A stretch of DNA of 64,000 nt from Hydrocarboniphaga effusa AP103 (GCF_000271305.1 NZ_AKGD01000002.1:248001-312000), one strand, 5' to 3'; shown: positions 1 through 8,689, numbered from the stretch's first letter. Made by a program: numbers and translations. Notes: generated by a model from the sequence alone, not told the origin.

Positions 1-921
1 AAGCTCGCTTTCGAGCTTGGAGAAATTGATCGCATAGCGCCGGTCATGGCCAGGGCGATCCTTCACATACGTGATCAGCCGCTCGTGCGGAGCGCCCTGC
101 GGATGCAGCTCATCGAGAATCGAGCAAAGCGTGTTCACCACCTCGATGTTCGCGCGCTCCGCAGCGCCGCCGACGTTGTAGGTTTCGCCCGGCGTGCCGC
201 GCTCGAGTACCAGGCGCAGGGCGCGGGCGTGATCTTCGACATACAGCCAATCGCGCACGTTGAGCCCATCGCCGTAGACGGGCAGGGGCTTGCCATCGAG
301 CGCGTTGAGGATCATCAGCGGGATCAGCTTCTCGGGGAAGTGATACGGCCCGTAGTTGTTCGAGCAGTTGGTCATCAGCGTCGGCAGGCCATAGGTATGG
401 TGCCAGGCGCGAACCAGGTGATCGGAGCCGGCCTTGCTCGCCGAATACGGCGAGTTGGGCGCATACGCCGTGGTTTCTTCGAAAGCCGGATCGCTGGGCG
501 ATAGCGAGCCGAAGACCTCGTCCGTGGAAATATGCTGAAACCGGAACGCGCTCTTGCGGGGCTCCGGCAGCTTGCGCCAGTAATCGAGCGCAACCTGCAG
601 CAGCGTCAGTGTGCCAATGACATTGGTGCTGACGAATTCCGCCGGGCCGTGAATGGAGCGGTCCACATGGCTTTCGGCCGCCAGATGCAGGATCGCGCGG
701 GGCTGATAACGCTCGAAGATGGCCTGCATACGAGGCTCATCGCGAATATCCGCATGCTCGAAATGATGCCGGGGAGACTTGGCCGCATCGCCAAAGGAGA
801 GTGGATTGCCCGCGTAGGTGAGCGCATCGATGCTGATGATGGTCTCCTGTGTTTCCGCGATCAGTTGGCGGAGTACGCAGGAGCCGATAAAACCGGCAGT
901 GCCGGTTACGAGTAAGGTCAT
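1..921 (-). CDS. rfbB: dTDP-glucose 4,6-dehydratase, first copy, cut by window edge
   Basis: Converts dTDP-glucose to dTDP-4-keto-6-deoxyglucose in the dTDP-L-rhamnose pathway. The 307 visible codons start at the ATG at 921 and run off the left edge. Compared with the complete copy at 16753-17814, about 46 C-terminal residues are missing. Seen: the NAD-binding motif TGTAGFIG near residues 7-14, the ISTDEVFG active-site segment, and the short-chain dehydrogenase pair in [10 protein letters not shown]. The protein is nearly collinear with the second copy, with scattered substitutions such as GTAG for GSAG and CVLRQLIAE for CVMRQLVAE, so the two are diverged paralogs. Further rhamnose genes may lie left of the window. 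The family call is firm; whether this copy is complete cannot be seen. Confidence 0.95.
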   Translation of the reverse strand, partial: MTLLVTGTAGFIGSCVLRQLIAETQETIISIDALTYAGNPLSFGDAAKSPRHHFEHADIRDEPRMQAIFERYQPRAILHLAAESHVDRSIHGPAEFVSTNVIGTLTLLQVALDYWRKLPEPRKSAFRFQHISTDEVFGSLSPSDPAFEETTAYAPNSPYSASKAGSDHLVRAWHHTYGLPTLMTNCSNNYGPYHFPEKLIPLMILNALDGKPLPVYGDGLNVRDWLYVEDHARALRLVLERGTPGETYNVGGAAERANIEVVNTLCSILDELHPQGAPHERLITYVKDRPGHDRRYAINFSKLESEL

Positions 922-1059
922 TTGGTCGAACAGTGAATATCCACTAACAAAGCGTAAGGCTAGCACTTCATGTGATCCGGCTTTCAGCCGAGCGGCGCTG
1001 CAGTGGGGACGGCGGCAATTTAAAAGGGCCTTTTTTCCTCCTTTTCTCGCGGGGTTTGT

Positions 1060-1154
1060 CCCCTCTCCCACTTGTGGGAGAGGGTGGTCCGAAGGACCGG
1101 GAGAGGGGCGGTTCGAGAGAAGCGCTCATTCTCCGGCCTAACCCTCTCTCCCCC
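1060..1154 (+). repeat. Composite palindromic repeat, left part, interrupted by tRNA-Phe
   Basis: It begins with CCCCTCTCCCACTTGTGGG, then GAGAGGG, then the small hairpin GGTCCGAAGGACC and GGGAGAGGGG. A spacer with GCGCTCATTCTCC follows, and then the opening CCCTCTCTCCC of the second palindrome. In intact copies (for example 47841-47977) that palindrome continues; here it stops at the first base of tRNA-Phe. Confidence 0.85.
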
Positions 1155-1230
1155 GGCCCGGTAGCTCAGTCGGTAGAGCAGAGGATTGAAAATCCTTGTG
1201 TCGGCGGTTCGATTCCGTCCCAGGCCACCA
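1155..1230 (+). tRNA. tRNA-Phe (GAA)
   Basis: A 76-nt cloverleaf with encoded CCA. The acceptor strands are GGCCCGG and CCAGGCC, with one C-A mismatch at the fifth pair. The D arm contains GCTCAGTCGGTAGAGC, the anticodon loop TTGAAAA carries GAA (1188-1190), and the T arm contains GGTTCGATTCC. The gene sits directly between two parts of a palindromic repeat, and the bases right after CCA are GGGAGAGGGTGGTCC. The identity call is firm. The acceptor mismatch could slightly weaken the stem. Confidence 0.96.
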
Positions 1231-1288
1231 GGGAGAGGGTGGTCCGAAGGACCGGGAGAGGGAGGCCTGAAAGAAGCGCTCATTCTCC
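1231..1288 (+). repeat. Repeat segment directly after tRNA-Phe
   Basis: Starts at the base after the tRNA CCA with GGGAGAGGGTGGTCCGAAGG and goes on to GGGAGAGGG and a spacer ending AGCGCTCATTCTCC. This repeats the central part of the segment upstream of the tRNA (from about 1075), so the tRNA lies between two partial copies of one element. The rest, to the operon end at 1357, shows no further feature. Confidence 0.8.
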
Positions 1289-1356
1289 AAGCCGAACCGA
1301 CGCCATCATTCCCCTGACATTGCTACTCGCAAGAGCCGCTCCGAGCGATCCAGTCA

Positions 1357-2598
1357 TCAGAACCCGAATACGCCAGAGTCCTGTGATAAGCCTCCCTCGC
1401 TATTGTGCCGGGCTTTCTGCTTTGCCCGTTTCACCGCGGTGAGGTCGCTTTTCACGTCGTCGATCACGTCGGTAAAGGCATGTTTGCGGCTCAGGGGGAA
1501 GGTGGCGTCGCCGATCGAAACCACGGCTTTTTTTGCCTTGGCCGGCCAATAGAAGTCCGAGGCGAAGCTGCCGGTCTGTTCGGTGATGGGGACCAGCACC
1601 AGGTCCAGTGATTCCCGGGAATCGAAAGCGATCGTGCCGCGCAGGTATCGAGGTGCGATGGTGTCGCCGTCGCGAAGCGTGACCAGCAGGCGATCGGCGA
1701 AGGGGCTGTCGCCGCAGGCAAGCCTGCCGCTGATGCCGGCTATGGGCCGCGACCAGAACAGATCTTCGTCCGCCAGCGTGCGGCTCAGCTCCTTTCGGAA
1801 CGCACGTTCGGCGACGAACTGCTTGTCGACGGCAGACAGCTCCGAAACGTAGGAGTCCAGCAGCTGTTCGTACTGCCGCTGGCGCTTGGCGAGTTCGTTG
1901 GCCTGGCGGGCGAACAAACGCTCTTTTTCCGCAGTGGCCTCCGAACTGTTCGACGCCCGGTCGGAAAGCCATTGCGAGGTGTTCCGAATCTGGGCGTCCT
2001 CGACGAGTGCACGCCGCTTCTTCGCCAGTGCGTCACCCTCGGCGCGCAAGCGATCGTATTCGGACGCCGATCCGTCATGGTCCATGAGCTCGGCATACCG
2101 CATGTCGCCGACGTAACTCATCCTGGTGTCGAGCGAGTCGAGCTGGGCTCCGAGATCGGGGTCGGATTCGCGAAGCTGGTAAGCCTGCTTGGCGATCTCG
2201 TCCATGTCGCTGCGCGAGCTGTCGATAAGAACGGCGGCCTCGTCGACGGCGCTGGCAATCGCCTGGTTCGACTTTTTGTAGGGGCTGTAGATCTGCACGC
2301 GATCAGCCAGGGAAAGCGGTGCACAGCGGCTCTTTTGCGGGGCCTCCATGCCCAGTGCCGCAGGAATCACCCGCTTGATTCGCACCACGCCGCCGCCGAT
2401 CGATCGGCTAGCCCCCGGTTTGAGCGTGATCGAGCTGCGCTCTCCCTTGCGCTCGAACATCACCACCTGCGGCAGCTCGGTGAGGTTCTGCAATTGTCCG
2501 CCCTTGATCGTGACCGGCTCGTACTCGCTCTGAGCCTGCGCCGACGGAGCGACCAACATCATCGTGACCAGTAGCGCAGCGAAGCGCGGATTCGGCAT
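1357..2598 (-). CDS. Secreted coiled-coil protein of unknown function
   Basis: 413 residues. The N-terminus (MPNPRFAALLVTMMLVAPSAQAQ) is a clear Sec signal peptide with AQA cleavage. A small beta-rich part of about 75 residues follows, then a long charged helical stretch (about residues 100-275) rich in Glu, Arg, Ala and Gln that should form a coiled coil, and a C-terminal segment with one Cys and alternating beta strands. I do not recognise a family. It is the last gene of a leftward run of four secreted or outer-membrane proteins with almost no spacing, so it probably acts in the periplasm or at the envelope with them. Confidence 0.8.
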   Translation of the reverse strand: MPNPRFAALLVTMMLVAPSAQAQSEYEPVTIKGGQLQNLTELPQVVMFERKGERSSITLKPGASRSIGGGVVRIKRVIPAALGMEAPQKSRCAPLSLADRVQIYSPYKKSNQAIASAVDEAAVLIDSSRSDMDEIAKQAYQLRESDPDLGAQLDSLDTRMSYVGDMRYAELMDHDGSASEYDRLRAEGDALAKKRRALVEDAQIRNTSQWLSDRASNSSEATAEKERLFARQANELAKRQRQYEQLLDSYVSELSAVDKQFVAERAFRKELSRTLADEDLFWSRPIAGISGRLACGDSPFADRLLVTLRDGDTIAPRYLRGTIAFDSRESLDLVLVPITEQTGSFASDFYWPAKAKKAVVSIGDATFPLSRKHAFTDVIDDVKSDLTAVKRAKQKARHNSEGGLSQDSGVFGF

Positions 2599-2600
2599 GG

Positions 2601-3305
2601 CTATTCCAGATAAGTCTTGCCCGCGGCATCGACGACGAAGCCCAGTTCGTCGAAGCGCTCGGGTTTGGCGCAGCGCCCGCCAGCCAGATCACAGCGTTGC
2701 AGCAGCCGGGCCTTGCGCTGCACGGCGACCAGCGAGCGCTTTTCGATGTCGGCGAAAATGCGCTCGGTGCCCGACGCGACGACGAAAGTCTTGAACGGCT
2801 TGGCGGTGCGAAGCTCGATCATTTCCACCAGGCCATCGTTCGATAGAACCGCAACCGTGGTCTCGCCGGTTCTCGCCGCGTCGAGCAGCGTGCGAGGGCT
2901 TTTCCAGAGTTCGGCTGCGTTGCTGGCGCTCTTGAGGTACAGCAGCTTGGATCCGCCCGGCTGCGCAATCAGTGCAACGACGCTCCGATCGGCCAATGGC
3001 AGCAGCTGGCGCAGGCCGCTCATGGTGGACAGCGGGACGATATCCTGGCCTCGCAGCAGGCTCAGCTGTTCCCCCCGGCGGATTCCGAACCCGAGATGCT
3101 CCGGCAACAGGAACACCTGATCGACGCCCGCCGCGAACTTGAGCGAGCGCTGGCTCTTTCCATTGCGCAGGCGCACTTCGGCTCCGCACACGGTCACCTC
3201 GTCCGAGGCGTTCAGGCGCAGCACCTGCCGCAGCTCGCAGCGCGGTGCGGCTTGGGCGCAGAGCGTGAACAGCCAGGCGGCGGTTGCGAGCAGTAGTGCT
3301 CTCAT
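2601..3305 (-). CDS. Secreted protein of unknown function, possible beta-propeller-like fold
   Basis: 234 residues from the ATG at 3305. That start overlaps the stop of the upstream gene in an ATGA arrangement, which favours it over a Met three codons earlier. A signal peptide (MRALLLATAAWLFTLCAQA) precedes the mature part. Short repeated beta-strand units (for example SVVALIAQ, TVAVLSNDG, FKTFVVASG) suggest a small propeller or WD-like sheet protein, but this is inference. There are four to five Cys. Translational coupling to the genes at 3302-4591 and 1357-2598 indicates a shared role. Function unknown. Confidence 0.78.
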   Translation of the reverse strand: MRALLLATAAWLFTLCAQAAPRCELRQVLRLNASDEVTVCGAEVRLRNGKSQRSLKFAAGVDQVFLLPEHLGFGIRRGEQLSLLRGQDIVPLSTMSGLRQLLPLADRSVVALIAQPGGSKLLYLKSASNAAELWKSPRTLLDAARTGETTVAVLSNDGLVEMIELRTAKPFKTFVVASGTERIFADIEKRSLVAVQRKARLLQRCDLAGGRCAKPERFDELGFVVDAAGKTYLE

Positions 3306-4591
3306 CGCGGCCACAACCAGGTTTCGGCCAGCTTGTCGTAGAGGTCCGACGCCGGAGGCTGCACCATCTCGACGATGTCGTCCTGCCCGACGCTTTCGAT
3401 CGCCACGGTCCAGGTGCTGGGCAAGAACTCCAGGGTGTCGTTGGCCTGCAGCGTGTTGCTGACGACGTTGTCGGCAACGGTGCGCCGAAGCAGGTTCTCA
3501 ACACTGAAGACTTCGCCGTAAGCGCCCAGCGCACGGTCGAGAGGCTCGGCCGAGGCGCTGCCGGTGCGGTTGAAATCATCGATAACGTGTTCGATGGCCA
3601 TCACGTTCTGAAAAGTGACGCGCGTGATGTCCTTGACCAGCGCCATGGGAATGCTCGCGAAATTGGCCTGGCCCCTGGCCGAGTAATAGCGGTCACCGAT
3701 GACGCCGATCGTGTCGAGCTGAGACTCCAGCTCAGCGGCCGACCTCGGCCCGCCGGAACGCGATGGAGCCGGCGCGGGCACCCCGAAGCGGCTTTCCACC
3801 AAGCGGCGCGCATCGGCGATCAGCCCGCTCTTGCGCTCTTCGGAGGCGGCCTTGTTCTGCTCCAGCTGCTCGGTCTTGCGGTCGAAATCCTTGTAGCGGG
3901 CCTCGCTCACCTGGGCGTCTTCCTGCACCTGCTTCCAGTAGTCGTCGAGAGCCTTGTCGCGACGGTCCGCGGATTTTTGCTGGTTCTCCATGTAGCGCTT
4001 CTTTTCTTCGCGTGCGCGCCGCTCGTCATCGATTCGCTTCTGTTCGGCTACGCGATCGCGTTGCTCTTGGTCGGCGTCCCTCTTTTTCTGCCGCTGCTCC
4101 TCGTCAAGCGCCGCTTGCTCGATGCGGCGTGCGTTTTCTTCGGCCTGCTTTTTCAGCAGACGCTCGTTTTCGGCATCCTGGGCTACGGCGTCCCGTTCGG
4201 CTCGCTCCTTCTCGTCCGCCGCCGTATAGCAGGCCCTGATCGCGGTGCGCGCCTCCACATCCTTGCTGCCCACGTCGTGATAGGGCTCGCAGGCCGCGTA
4301 CGAACAGCTGCCTCCGCCTTCCTGCCGGCTGGAGCCCCCTTCGGAATGGGCATCCAGGCAGGGCTGATGCCGCGCACGCAGCTCGTCCCAATAAGCGTCC
4401 CACTCCTGCTTGAGGCTGTCGCACTCCGACTTGTCCGGGGAAGACGAAAAGTAGGTTCGGAAAGGCTTGGAAGGTTCGAGGTACGGCGGCGTTGCCGCCG
4501 CTGCCAGCGGTTGCGCGAGCAGCAGCAACGCAGAGGCAAGCAGGGCCGGCAAGCCTGCGCGCGAGAAGCCGTGTGGGCGCCCCATCCGCAC
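3302..4591 (-). CDS. Secreted Glu/Arg/Lys-rich coiled-coil protein
   Basis: 429 residues with an N-terminal signal peptide ending LAQPLAAAA, a Cys-containing globular part (about residues 35-120, roughly seven Cys, suggesting disulfides), a long highly charged helix (about 125-260) rich in EE, RR, KK and QQ, and a C-terminal domain of about 150 residues. The long helix recalls TolA- or TonB-like spacers, but there is no TonB-type Pro stretch and the N-terminus looks cleaved. It overlaps the next gene by 4 bases and starts 14 bases after the barrel gene 4606-5310. Not assigned to a known family. Confidence 0.78.
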   Translation of the reverse strand: MRMGRPHGFSRAGLPALLASALLLLAQPLAAAATPPYLEPSKPFRTYFSSSPDKSECDSLKQEWDAYWDELRARHQPCLDAHSEGGSSRQEGGGSCSYAACEPYHDVGSKDVEARTAIRACYTAADEKERAERDAVAQDAENERLLKKQAEENARRIEQAALDEEQRQKKRDADQEQRDRVAEQKRIDDERRAREEKKRYMENQQKSADRRDKALDDYWKQVQEDAQVSEARYKDFDRKTEQLEQNKAASEERKSGLIADARRLVESRFGVPAPAPSRSGGPRSAAELESQLDTIGVIGDRYYSARGQANFASIPMALVKDITRVTFQNVMAIEHVIDDFNRTGSASAEPLDRALGAYGEVFSVENLLRRTVADNVVSNTLQANDTLEFLPSTWTVAIESVGQDDIVEMVQPPASDLYDKLAETWLWPR

Positions 4592-4605
4592 GAGAAAGCC
4601 GCCGA

Positions 4606-5310
4606 TCAGAAGTAGCGGCCGAGATTGAGTGTGACGCTTTCGATGCGGCGCGGCTCCGCCGTCGGCGTCGAATTGGCCGCGTCGTAATGGGTGCGGCGTC
4701 CTTCGACGAAGAGCGTCCAGCTTTTGGCGAAGCCATACCCCAGACGAACCTTGAGATCGTCGATGTCGTAATTCTTCTTGGGCGCCTTCACCCCCGGCGC
4801 GGCGAGTTCGTTGACCGAAGCCGAGCCCAACAGATAGCTGCCCTGTGCATACAGCGGCGCCAGGAAAGACCCGGCCGGACCGAGGCGCAGGCGCAGACCT
4901 CCGCCCATGGCGACGTACGAGCCGGACCCGCTCTCGTTCTCGTTGTTGGCGTAAGTGGGATAGCGGCCTTCGACAATCAGCATCAGGGCCGCCGGACCGA
5001 TGCGCCAGCCCACGCCCGTGTTACCGGAGAAATCGAAGACCCCGAAGCTCTCGCTTTTGCCCGCCACACGGCCCGGCCCATCGTATTGGCTGAAGCCCAA
5101 GCCGCCGAACCACATGCCGCCGCTGTTCTGGCCGCCCCAGATCGTGGTGTAAATGAACTGCAGGTTGTAGGTGAAGCTTTTCTCGACGTCTTCGGCGATA
5201 CGAAACTCCGAGATGCCTGCTCCGCCTATCAACGCGCTTTCGGCATGCGCGGCGGATACCGAGGCGAGCAAGCTCAATGCACCGAGGGTACGGCGCGCCA
5301 GTTCTTTCAT
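4606..5310 (-). CDS. Outer-membrane beta-barrel protein
   Basis: 234 residues. A signal peptide (ending SVSAAHA) is followed by alternating amphipathic strands rich in Gly, Tyr, Phe and Trp, and the chain ends in the aromatic strand VTLNLGRYF. That C-terminal Phe is the usual BAM recognition signature of outer-membrane barrels. It is the first gene of the four-gene leftward operon 5310-1357, so it may be the outer-membrane partner of the three periplasmic proteins downstream. It could be a small porin-like or OmpW/OprF-like barrel; the exact family is not recognised. Confidence 0.8.
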   Translation of the reverse strand: MKELARRTLGALSLLASVSAAHAESALIGGAGISEFRIAEDVEKSFTYNLQFIYTTIWGGQNSGGMWFGGLGFSQYDGPGRVAGKSESFGVFDFSGNTGVGWRIGPAALMLIVEGRYPTYANNENESGSGSYVAMGGGLRLRLGPAGSFLAPLYAQGSYLLGSASVNELAAPGVKAPKKNYDIDDLKVRLGYGFAKSWTLFVEGRRTHYDAANSTPTAEPRRIESVTLNLGRYF

Positions 5311-5766
5311 GTGGGTTCCCCGACAGTTCTTGGTTTTTGTGGGCAGAGGAAAAGGGGATCAGCCAAATCGTCGTCCAACCGTCGAACGACTCATGCCCGC
5401 GCGCCGCCGTGCCTGGACTCGGCAGAACGCAAAAAAGATGGGCTGATGTGTCAATCGAACAGCAAGACGAGGCGCGAACCGCCCGACATACGCATGCTGG
5501 CGTAGCCAACCGACATGAACGAGCATGACTCCCCCCGGAAAATGCTCCGGCACATCAACCGAAAAGCCCTGGATCGGTAATAACCGGGAGCGCTTCCAGC
5601 CGATTTGCCTCCAGCGCAGATTAGAGCGTCCGCTGGGGGCTTTCAATATGAAAGCTCGGCTCATCAAACGTAGCGTCCATCTTTCATTCAGCCGCAATTA
5701 ATTTCGCAGGCAAAGGCTCTCACCACGCGGCTAATCCAGACCGCGATCGCGTGAGAGGAGATAACA
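5311..5766. other. Divergent intergenic region
   Basis: 456 bases between the leftward envelope operon and the rightward esterase gene. It must hold promoters in both directions. Before the esterase a ribosome site GAGAGGAGATAAC precedes the ATG at 5767. I see no RNA gene, repeat or convincing protein gene here; the frames through it read like shadow sequence. Confidence 0.5.
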
Positions 5767-6831
5767 ATGAAAGGGAAGCACTATGTAGGCGCACTGTGCC
5801 TGTGCGGCAGTCTTTTCGTTACGGCCAGTACCGCCTATGCCAGCAATGTATTGACGGAGCTCTACGGAGCCGCTGTCAACGGCGTCTCAAATCTAGTGGG
5901 CACGGTCACCGATCCATTGGCCGGGGTCCTGGTGGGAGCCACCCAGGTCGCGCCGCGCTGGCTCCAGCGGACGGTGATCCGAGTACAGGGCCGTACCCTG
6001 GAACTGACTCCGGGGACCGCGGCCTTTGACCTCACGCTCGTCCACAACGGCGTTTCACGCAGCATCATCGTGGTTCGCCCCGAGCCCGCAACGAACCGCG
6101 CGCCCGTGGTGGTCATGCTGCATGGCAACGGCGGCACGCCGCAGAACCAGGCAAACCTCGCCGAGATTGCGCCCTTGGTCGCCAGCAGCGGCACGTGGGT
6201 CTTCTTGCCCTCGGCCGTCAACGGAGTCTGGGACGACGATCCTTCCAGCTCGGACCCGTCCAAGGACGATGTCGGCTTCATCTCCCGCGTCATCGACATT
6301 GCGGTCGCCGGCTACCAACTCGATGCCGATCGTGTCTACGCCGCGGGGCTTTCCAACGGGGGATTCATGAGCCAGAGGCTGGCCTGCGAGCTCTCCGATC
6401 GCATCGCCGCCGTGGGCGTCGTTTCGGCGGCGTTGCGCACGGGCGTGCAATCGAACTGCGCCGGCGGTGCGCCCCGGCCCATCACCCTGATCGTCGGCAC
6501 CACGGACCCCATCGTGCCGTATGGCGGCATCGGCAACATCCGCTCGGCAGATGCCACGCTGGCTTTCTGGGCCGCGCGTAACGGCTGCGTGAGTTCCGCC
6601 GCCATCGTGACCGACCTGCCCAACAGCACTGCCGATGGAACCACCGTGCGCCAGACCGTGCACCAGGCCTGCGCATCGGGCAAGGACGTGATCCGCTACA
6701 CCGTCAACGGCGGCGGCCATGCGTGGCCGGGTGGATGGCAATACCTGCCGGTTCCCGTCATTGGAACCACCAGCACCGACATCGACGCCAGCGCCATCCT
6801 GTTCGGGTTCTTCTCGCGCTATACGCGGTGA
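5767..6831 (+). CDS. Secreted PHB-depolymerase-like esterase
   Basis: 354 residues with a signal peptide ending TASTAYA, a linker of about 45 residues, then an alpha/beta-hydrolase of the LpqC/PHB-depolymerase esterase family. Seen: the oxyanion motif HGNGG, the nucleophile elbow GLSNGGFMS, the acid loop GTTDPIVPYGG, and the catalytic His in GGGHAWPGG. Such enzymes cleave ester bonds of short polyesters, feruloyl esters or acetylated sugars; the substrate cannot be told from sequence. Start chosen for its strong ribosome site (GAGGAG, 8 bases upstream). No operon partner. Confidence 0.88.
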   Translation: MKGKHYVGALCLCGSLFVTASTAYASNVLTELYGAAVNGVSNLVGTVTDPLAGVLVGATQVAPRWLQRTVIRVQGRTLELTPGTAAFDLTLVHNGVSRSIIVVRPEPATNRAPVVVMLHGNGGTPQNQANLAEIAPLVASSGTWVFLPSAVNGVWDDDPSSSDPSKDDVGFISRVIDIAVAGYQLDADRVYAAGLSNGGFMSQRLACELSDRIAAVGVVSAALRTGVQSNCAGGAPRPITLIVGTTDPIVPYGGIGNIRSADATLAFWAARNGCVSSAAIVTDLPNSTADGTTVRQTVHQACASGKDVIRYTVNGGGHAWPGGWQYLPVPVIGTTSTDIDASAILFGFFSRYTR

Positions 6832-6894
6832 GCGTGCCGGTGACCGAGGGCAGTGTTCTGGCCATTATCGGCATCGACGCTGCTTTACCGTGAT

Positions 6895-6916
6895 GCCGGC
6901 CAAGTTACCGGCTTTT
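6895..6916 (+). terminator. Weak terminator after the esterase gene
   Basis: A short GCCGG/CCGGC stem with an 8-nt loop followed by TTTT, 64 bases downstream of the esterase stop. The stem is only five pairs, so efficiency is doubtful. Confidence 0.4.
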
Positions 6917-7265
6917 CAACAACCAAACTCGACTGCCGGAAACAGAAACAGGAGTCTTTTTCAGCCTTCGTTCCGGTCCAAACACGCCAATAGGCGTTAG
7001 AAAGAGCCGTCGACCGGTGTTGGACAGCCCAAGCTAGGTGTTGATGACGGGCGCTGCTCCAAAATAAGTCGGTAGCCGAGTGATTTTGAAGCACGCACGC
7101 CTGGCGCTTGAACGTGCTGGCTTCATTTTGAGTGGAAGGCGGGTTCTGGAAACCCGCCTTCCACTTACTGAGAATGTTGTATGCCTCTGGCGCACCCGTC
7201 GCGACGACTGTCGCCCCTCAGCCCACCATCAGCGTACTCAGAGCCTTCCGGAACGGGCGAAGGCT
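6917..7265. other. Intergenic stretch with one perfect hairpin
   Basis: No protein or RNA gene is seen. Its only clear structure is the inverted repeat at 7131-7165. The rest has no repeat of the GGGAGAGGG family. Confidence 0.45.
7131..7165. repeat. Perfect 15-bp inverted repeat
   Basis: AGTGGAAGGCGGGTT and its exact reverse complement are separated by the 5-nt loop CTGGA. No T run follows on either strand, so it is not a standard intrinsic terminator. It lies between convergent coding sequences (esterase, and the leftward remnant ending at 7266), so it may still stop or stabilise transcripts. Confidence 0.6.
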
Positions 7266-7680
7266 TCACCGTCCTGCGGCTGCCTCTTCAGCTGCCTCCG
7301 CGGCCTTGAGTTTACGCTGGGCCTTGGTCGGCGCTCCCGGGAAATGCTTCTGCGTATCCTCGTAGATGGCCTTCGCACCCGGAAGCCCGCCGCTGGCGGC
7401 TTCCCTGACGGTGTTGTAGTAGGCGAGATTGCCCTTGTGGATCTCGCTGTTGAGCTTCAGATACGTGTCGTCCAGCGTATACGTCAGCGCCGAGACCGCA
7501 GTGAAGATCATCGACATCGGCCCGCGCAGCTCGCGGTCATTGGTCACCTCCGAAAGCGGCAAAAAGCCCGGCATGAACTCCGGGTTGCTGTTCATGTAGA
7601 CCTTGGCCTTGTCTTCGAAGCCGATCAGCTTGTCCGCCATCGTGGCGAGCCTACGGCGCTCGCCGGCGGTGAGGGTCCTA
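7266..7680 (-). pseudogene. 5'-truncated remnant of a small conserved protein
   Basis: The reading frame from about LTAGERRRLATMADK to the stop at 7266 reads like a real protein. It resembles small helical proteins I recall with the pattern ERR..P.M.DK..FV..AL.YA..NPEFLP and the ending Y..VK.AA..G.PGA..IYDDL..RFPG. Those relatives carry some 20 or more residues before this region; here the frame upstream of about 7680 runs into unrelated sequence and has no ribosome site. An ATG at 7640 could give 124 residues, also without a good ribosome site. It is either a remnant or a short translated form. Function unknown. Confidence 0.5.
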
Positions 7681-7790
7681 CAACAAATAATCGATTTGAA
7701 CGAAGCCCAGCCGCGACTCGTCTTGCATGCGCCATCCGGGGCTTGCGTCCCGTGGCTAATACCTTCGACCGGCGCAACAGGGGAGTGAAA

Positions 7791-8591
7791 ATGGTGCAAA
7801 GGGATACGAGTACGGAACAGGGCGGCCAACACGGCCGCATCGCCAAAGCATGGGGCTGGGTCAAAGATCTGCCAGCCGAGGCTTGGTGGCGTGTATTGAG
7901 CATTGGACTGTCCATATTCGTCATAACGCCGTTGTTTGCCACGATGATGTTTGTGTTCTACATGGCCGAGCATGGCTTCTTCTCGTACGACTTCATCAGC
8001 CAGGGTGTATTCGGCATGAAGCTCTTCATCGTTACAGCGCTGCTGTCAGCTGCTATCACGGCTGCGGGCCTCTACGGGTTGCCTTTTTTGGGCTTTGCGG
8101 CGCTCAAGAAAAAGTCGGTGGGCTGGCCACTGTGGCTGGCCTTTAGCGTGCTTGGCTTGATCGCCTGGTGCATCGTTTTTATGGCGGTCTATAACGGACC
8201 CGATGTTTCCCGGGTGATCTTCATGTGTGGTATCACCGCTGTTCTGGCGGTGCATGCGGCGATCACGACCATGTGCCAAGCCAAGTACGGGTTTTTCTCG
8301 CTGCTGGCGGTTACCGTGCTCGCGGTCTACCTGCCGGCCAGCTGCAGTTCGCAGGCAGCTCAATGGGTCGGATTGGGACTGGCATCCTACGGTGCGGGCG
8401 GCTTGAGCCCTATCACGGTTCACGCTAAAGATTCCAAGGACGTCGTACACGGGAAGTTGTTGCTGCAGTCGCCGAACACGTTGTATTTGGTCACCGAAAG
8501 CAGCGGCGATGCGCCGGTGACGTTTCCCATCGCCAATGCAAAGGCCTTTTGCGTGGGCCGGAAGGGCAAGGCGCCTGATCGCTGCATTTGA
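7791..8591 (+). CDS. Membrane protein of unknown function
   Basis: 266 residues from the ATG at 7791, which has GGGAG just upstream. Longer readings starting earlier have no support. A charged N-terminus of about 35 residues is followed by four to five hydrophobic segments (for example VLSIGLSIFVITPLFATMMF and LFIVTALLSAAITAAGLYGL). A soluble C-terminal part of about 75 residues contains two Cys and a short strand-rich domain. The topology suggests an inner-membrane protein with a small sensory or binding tail. No family recognised, and neighbours give no functional hint. Confidence 0.75.
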   Translation: MVQRDTSTEQGGQHGRIAKAWGWVKDLPAEAWWRVLSIGLSIFVITPLFATMMFVFYMAEHGFFSYDFISQGVFGMKLFIVTALLSAAITAAGLYGLPFLGFAALKKKSVGWPLWLAFSVLGLIAWCIVFMAVYNGPDVSRVIFMCGITAVLAVHAAITTMCQAKYGFFSLLAVTVLAVYLPASCSSQAAQWVGLGLASYGAGGLSPITVHAKDSKDVVHGKLLLQSPNTLYLVTESSGDAPVTFPIANAKAFCVGRKGKAPDRCI

Positions 8592-8663
8592 CTTCCCGGA
8601 CATGCCACAAAAGGTTCATCCGATAAACTTCACACAGTTTTTATAAACTTGCGGATGGGTTAT

Positions 8664-8689
8664 CCCCCTCTCCCGCACGCGGGAGAGGG
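8664..8689 (+). repeat. Short palindromic repeat copy before ugd
   Basis: CCCCTCTCCCGCACGCGGG plus GAGAGGG, then the related GGTGCAACGCTCC tail. This is a half-length copy of the dispersed family, about 90 bases upstream of the ugd start. Confidence 0.75.

Noticed and set aside
3302-4591. TolA or TonB homolog
   Set aside because: The long charged helix is similar in look, but the N-terminus appears to be a cleaved signal peptide, there is no Pro-rich spacer, and no ExbB/ExbD or Tol genes are adjacent.
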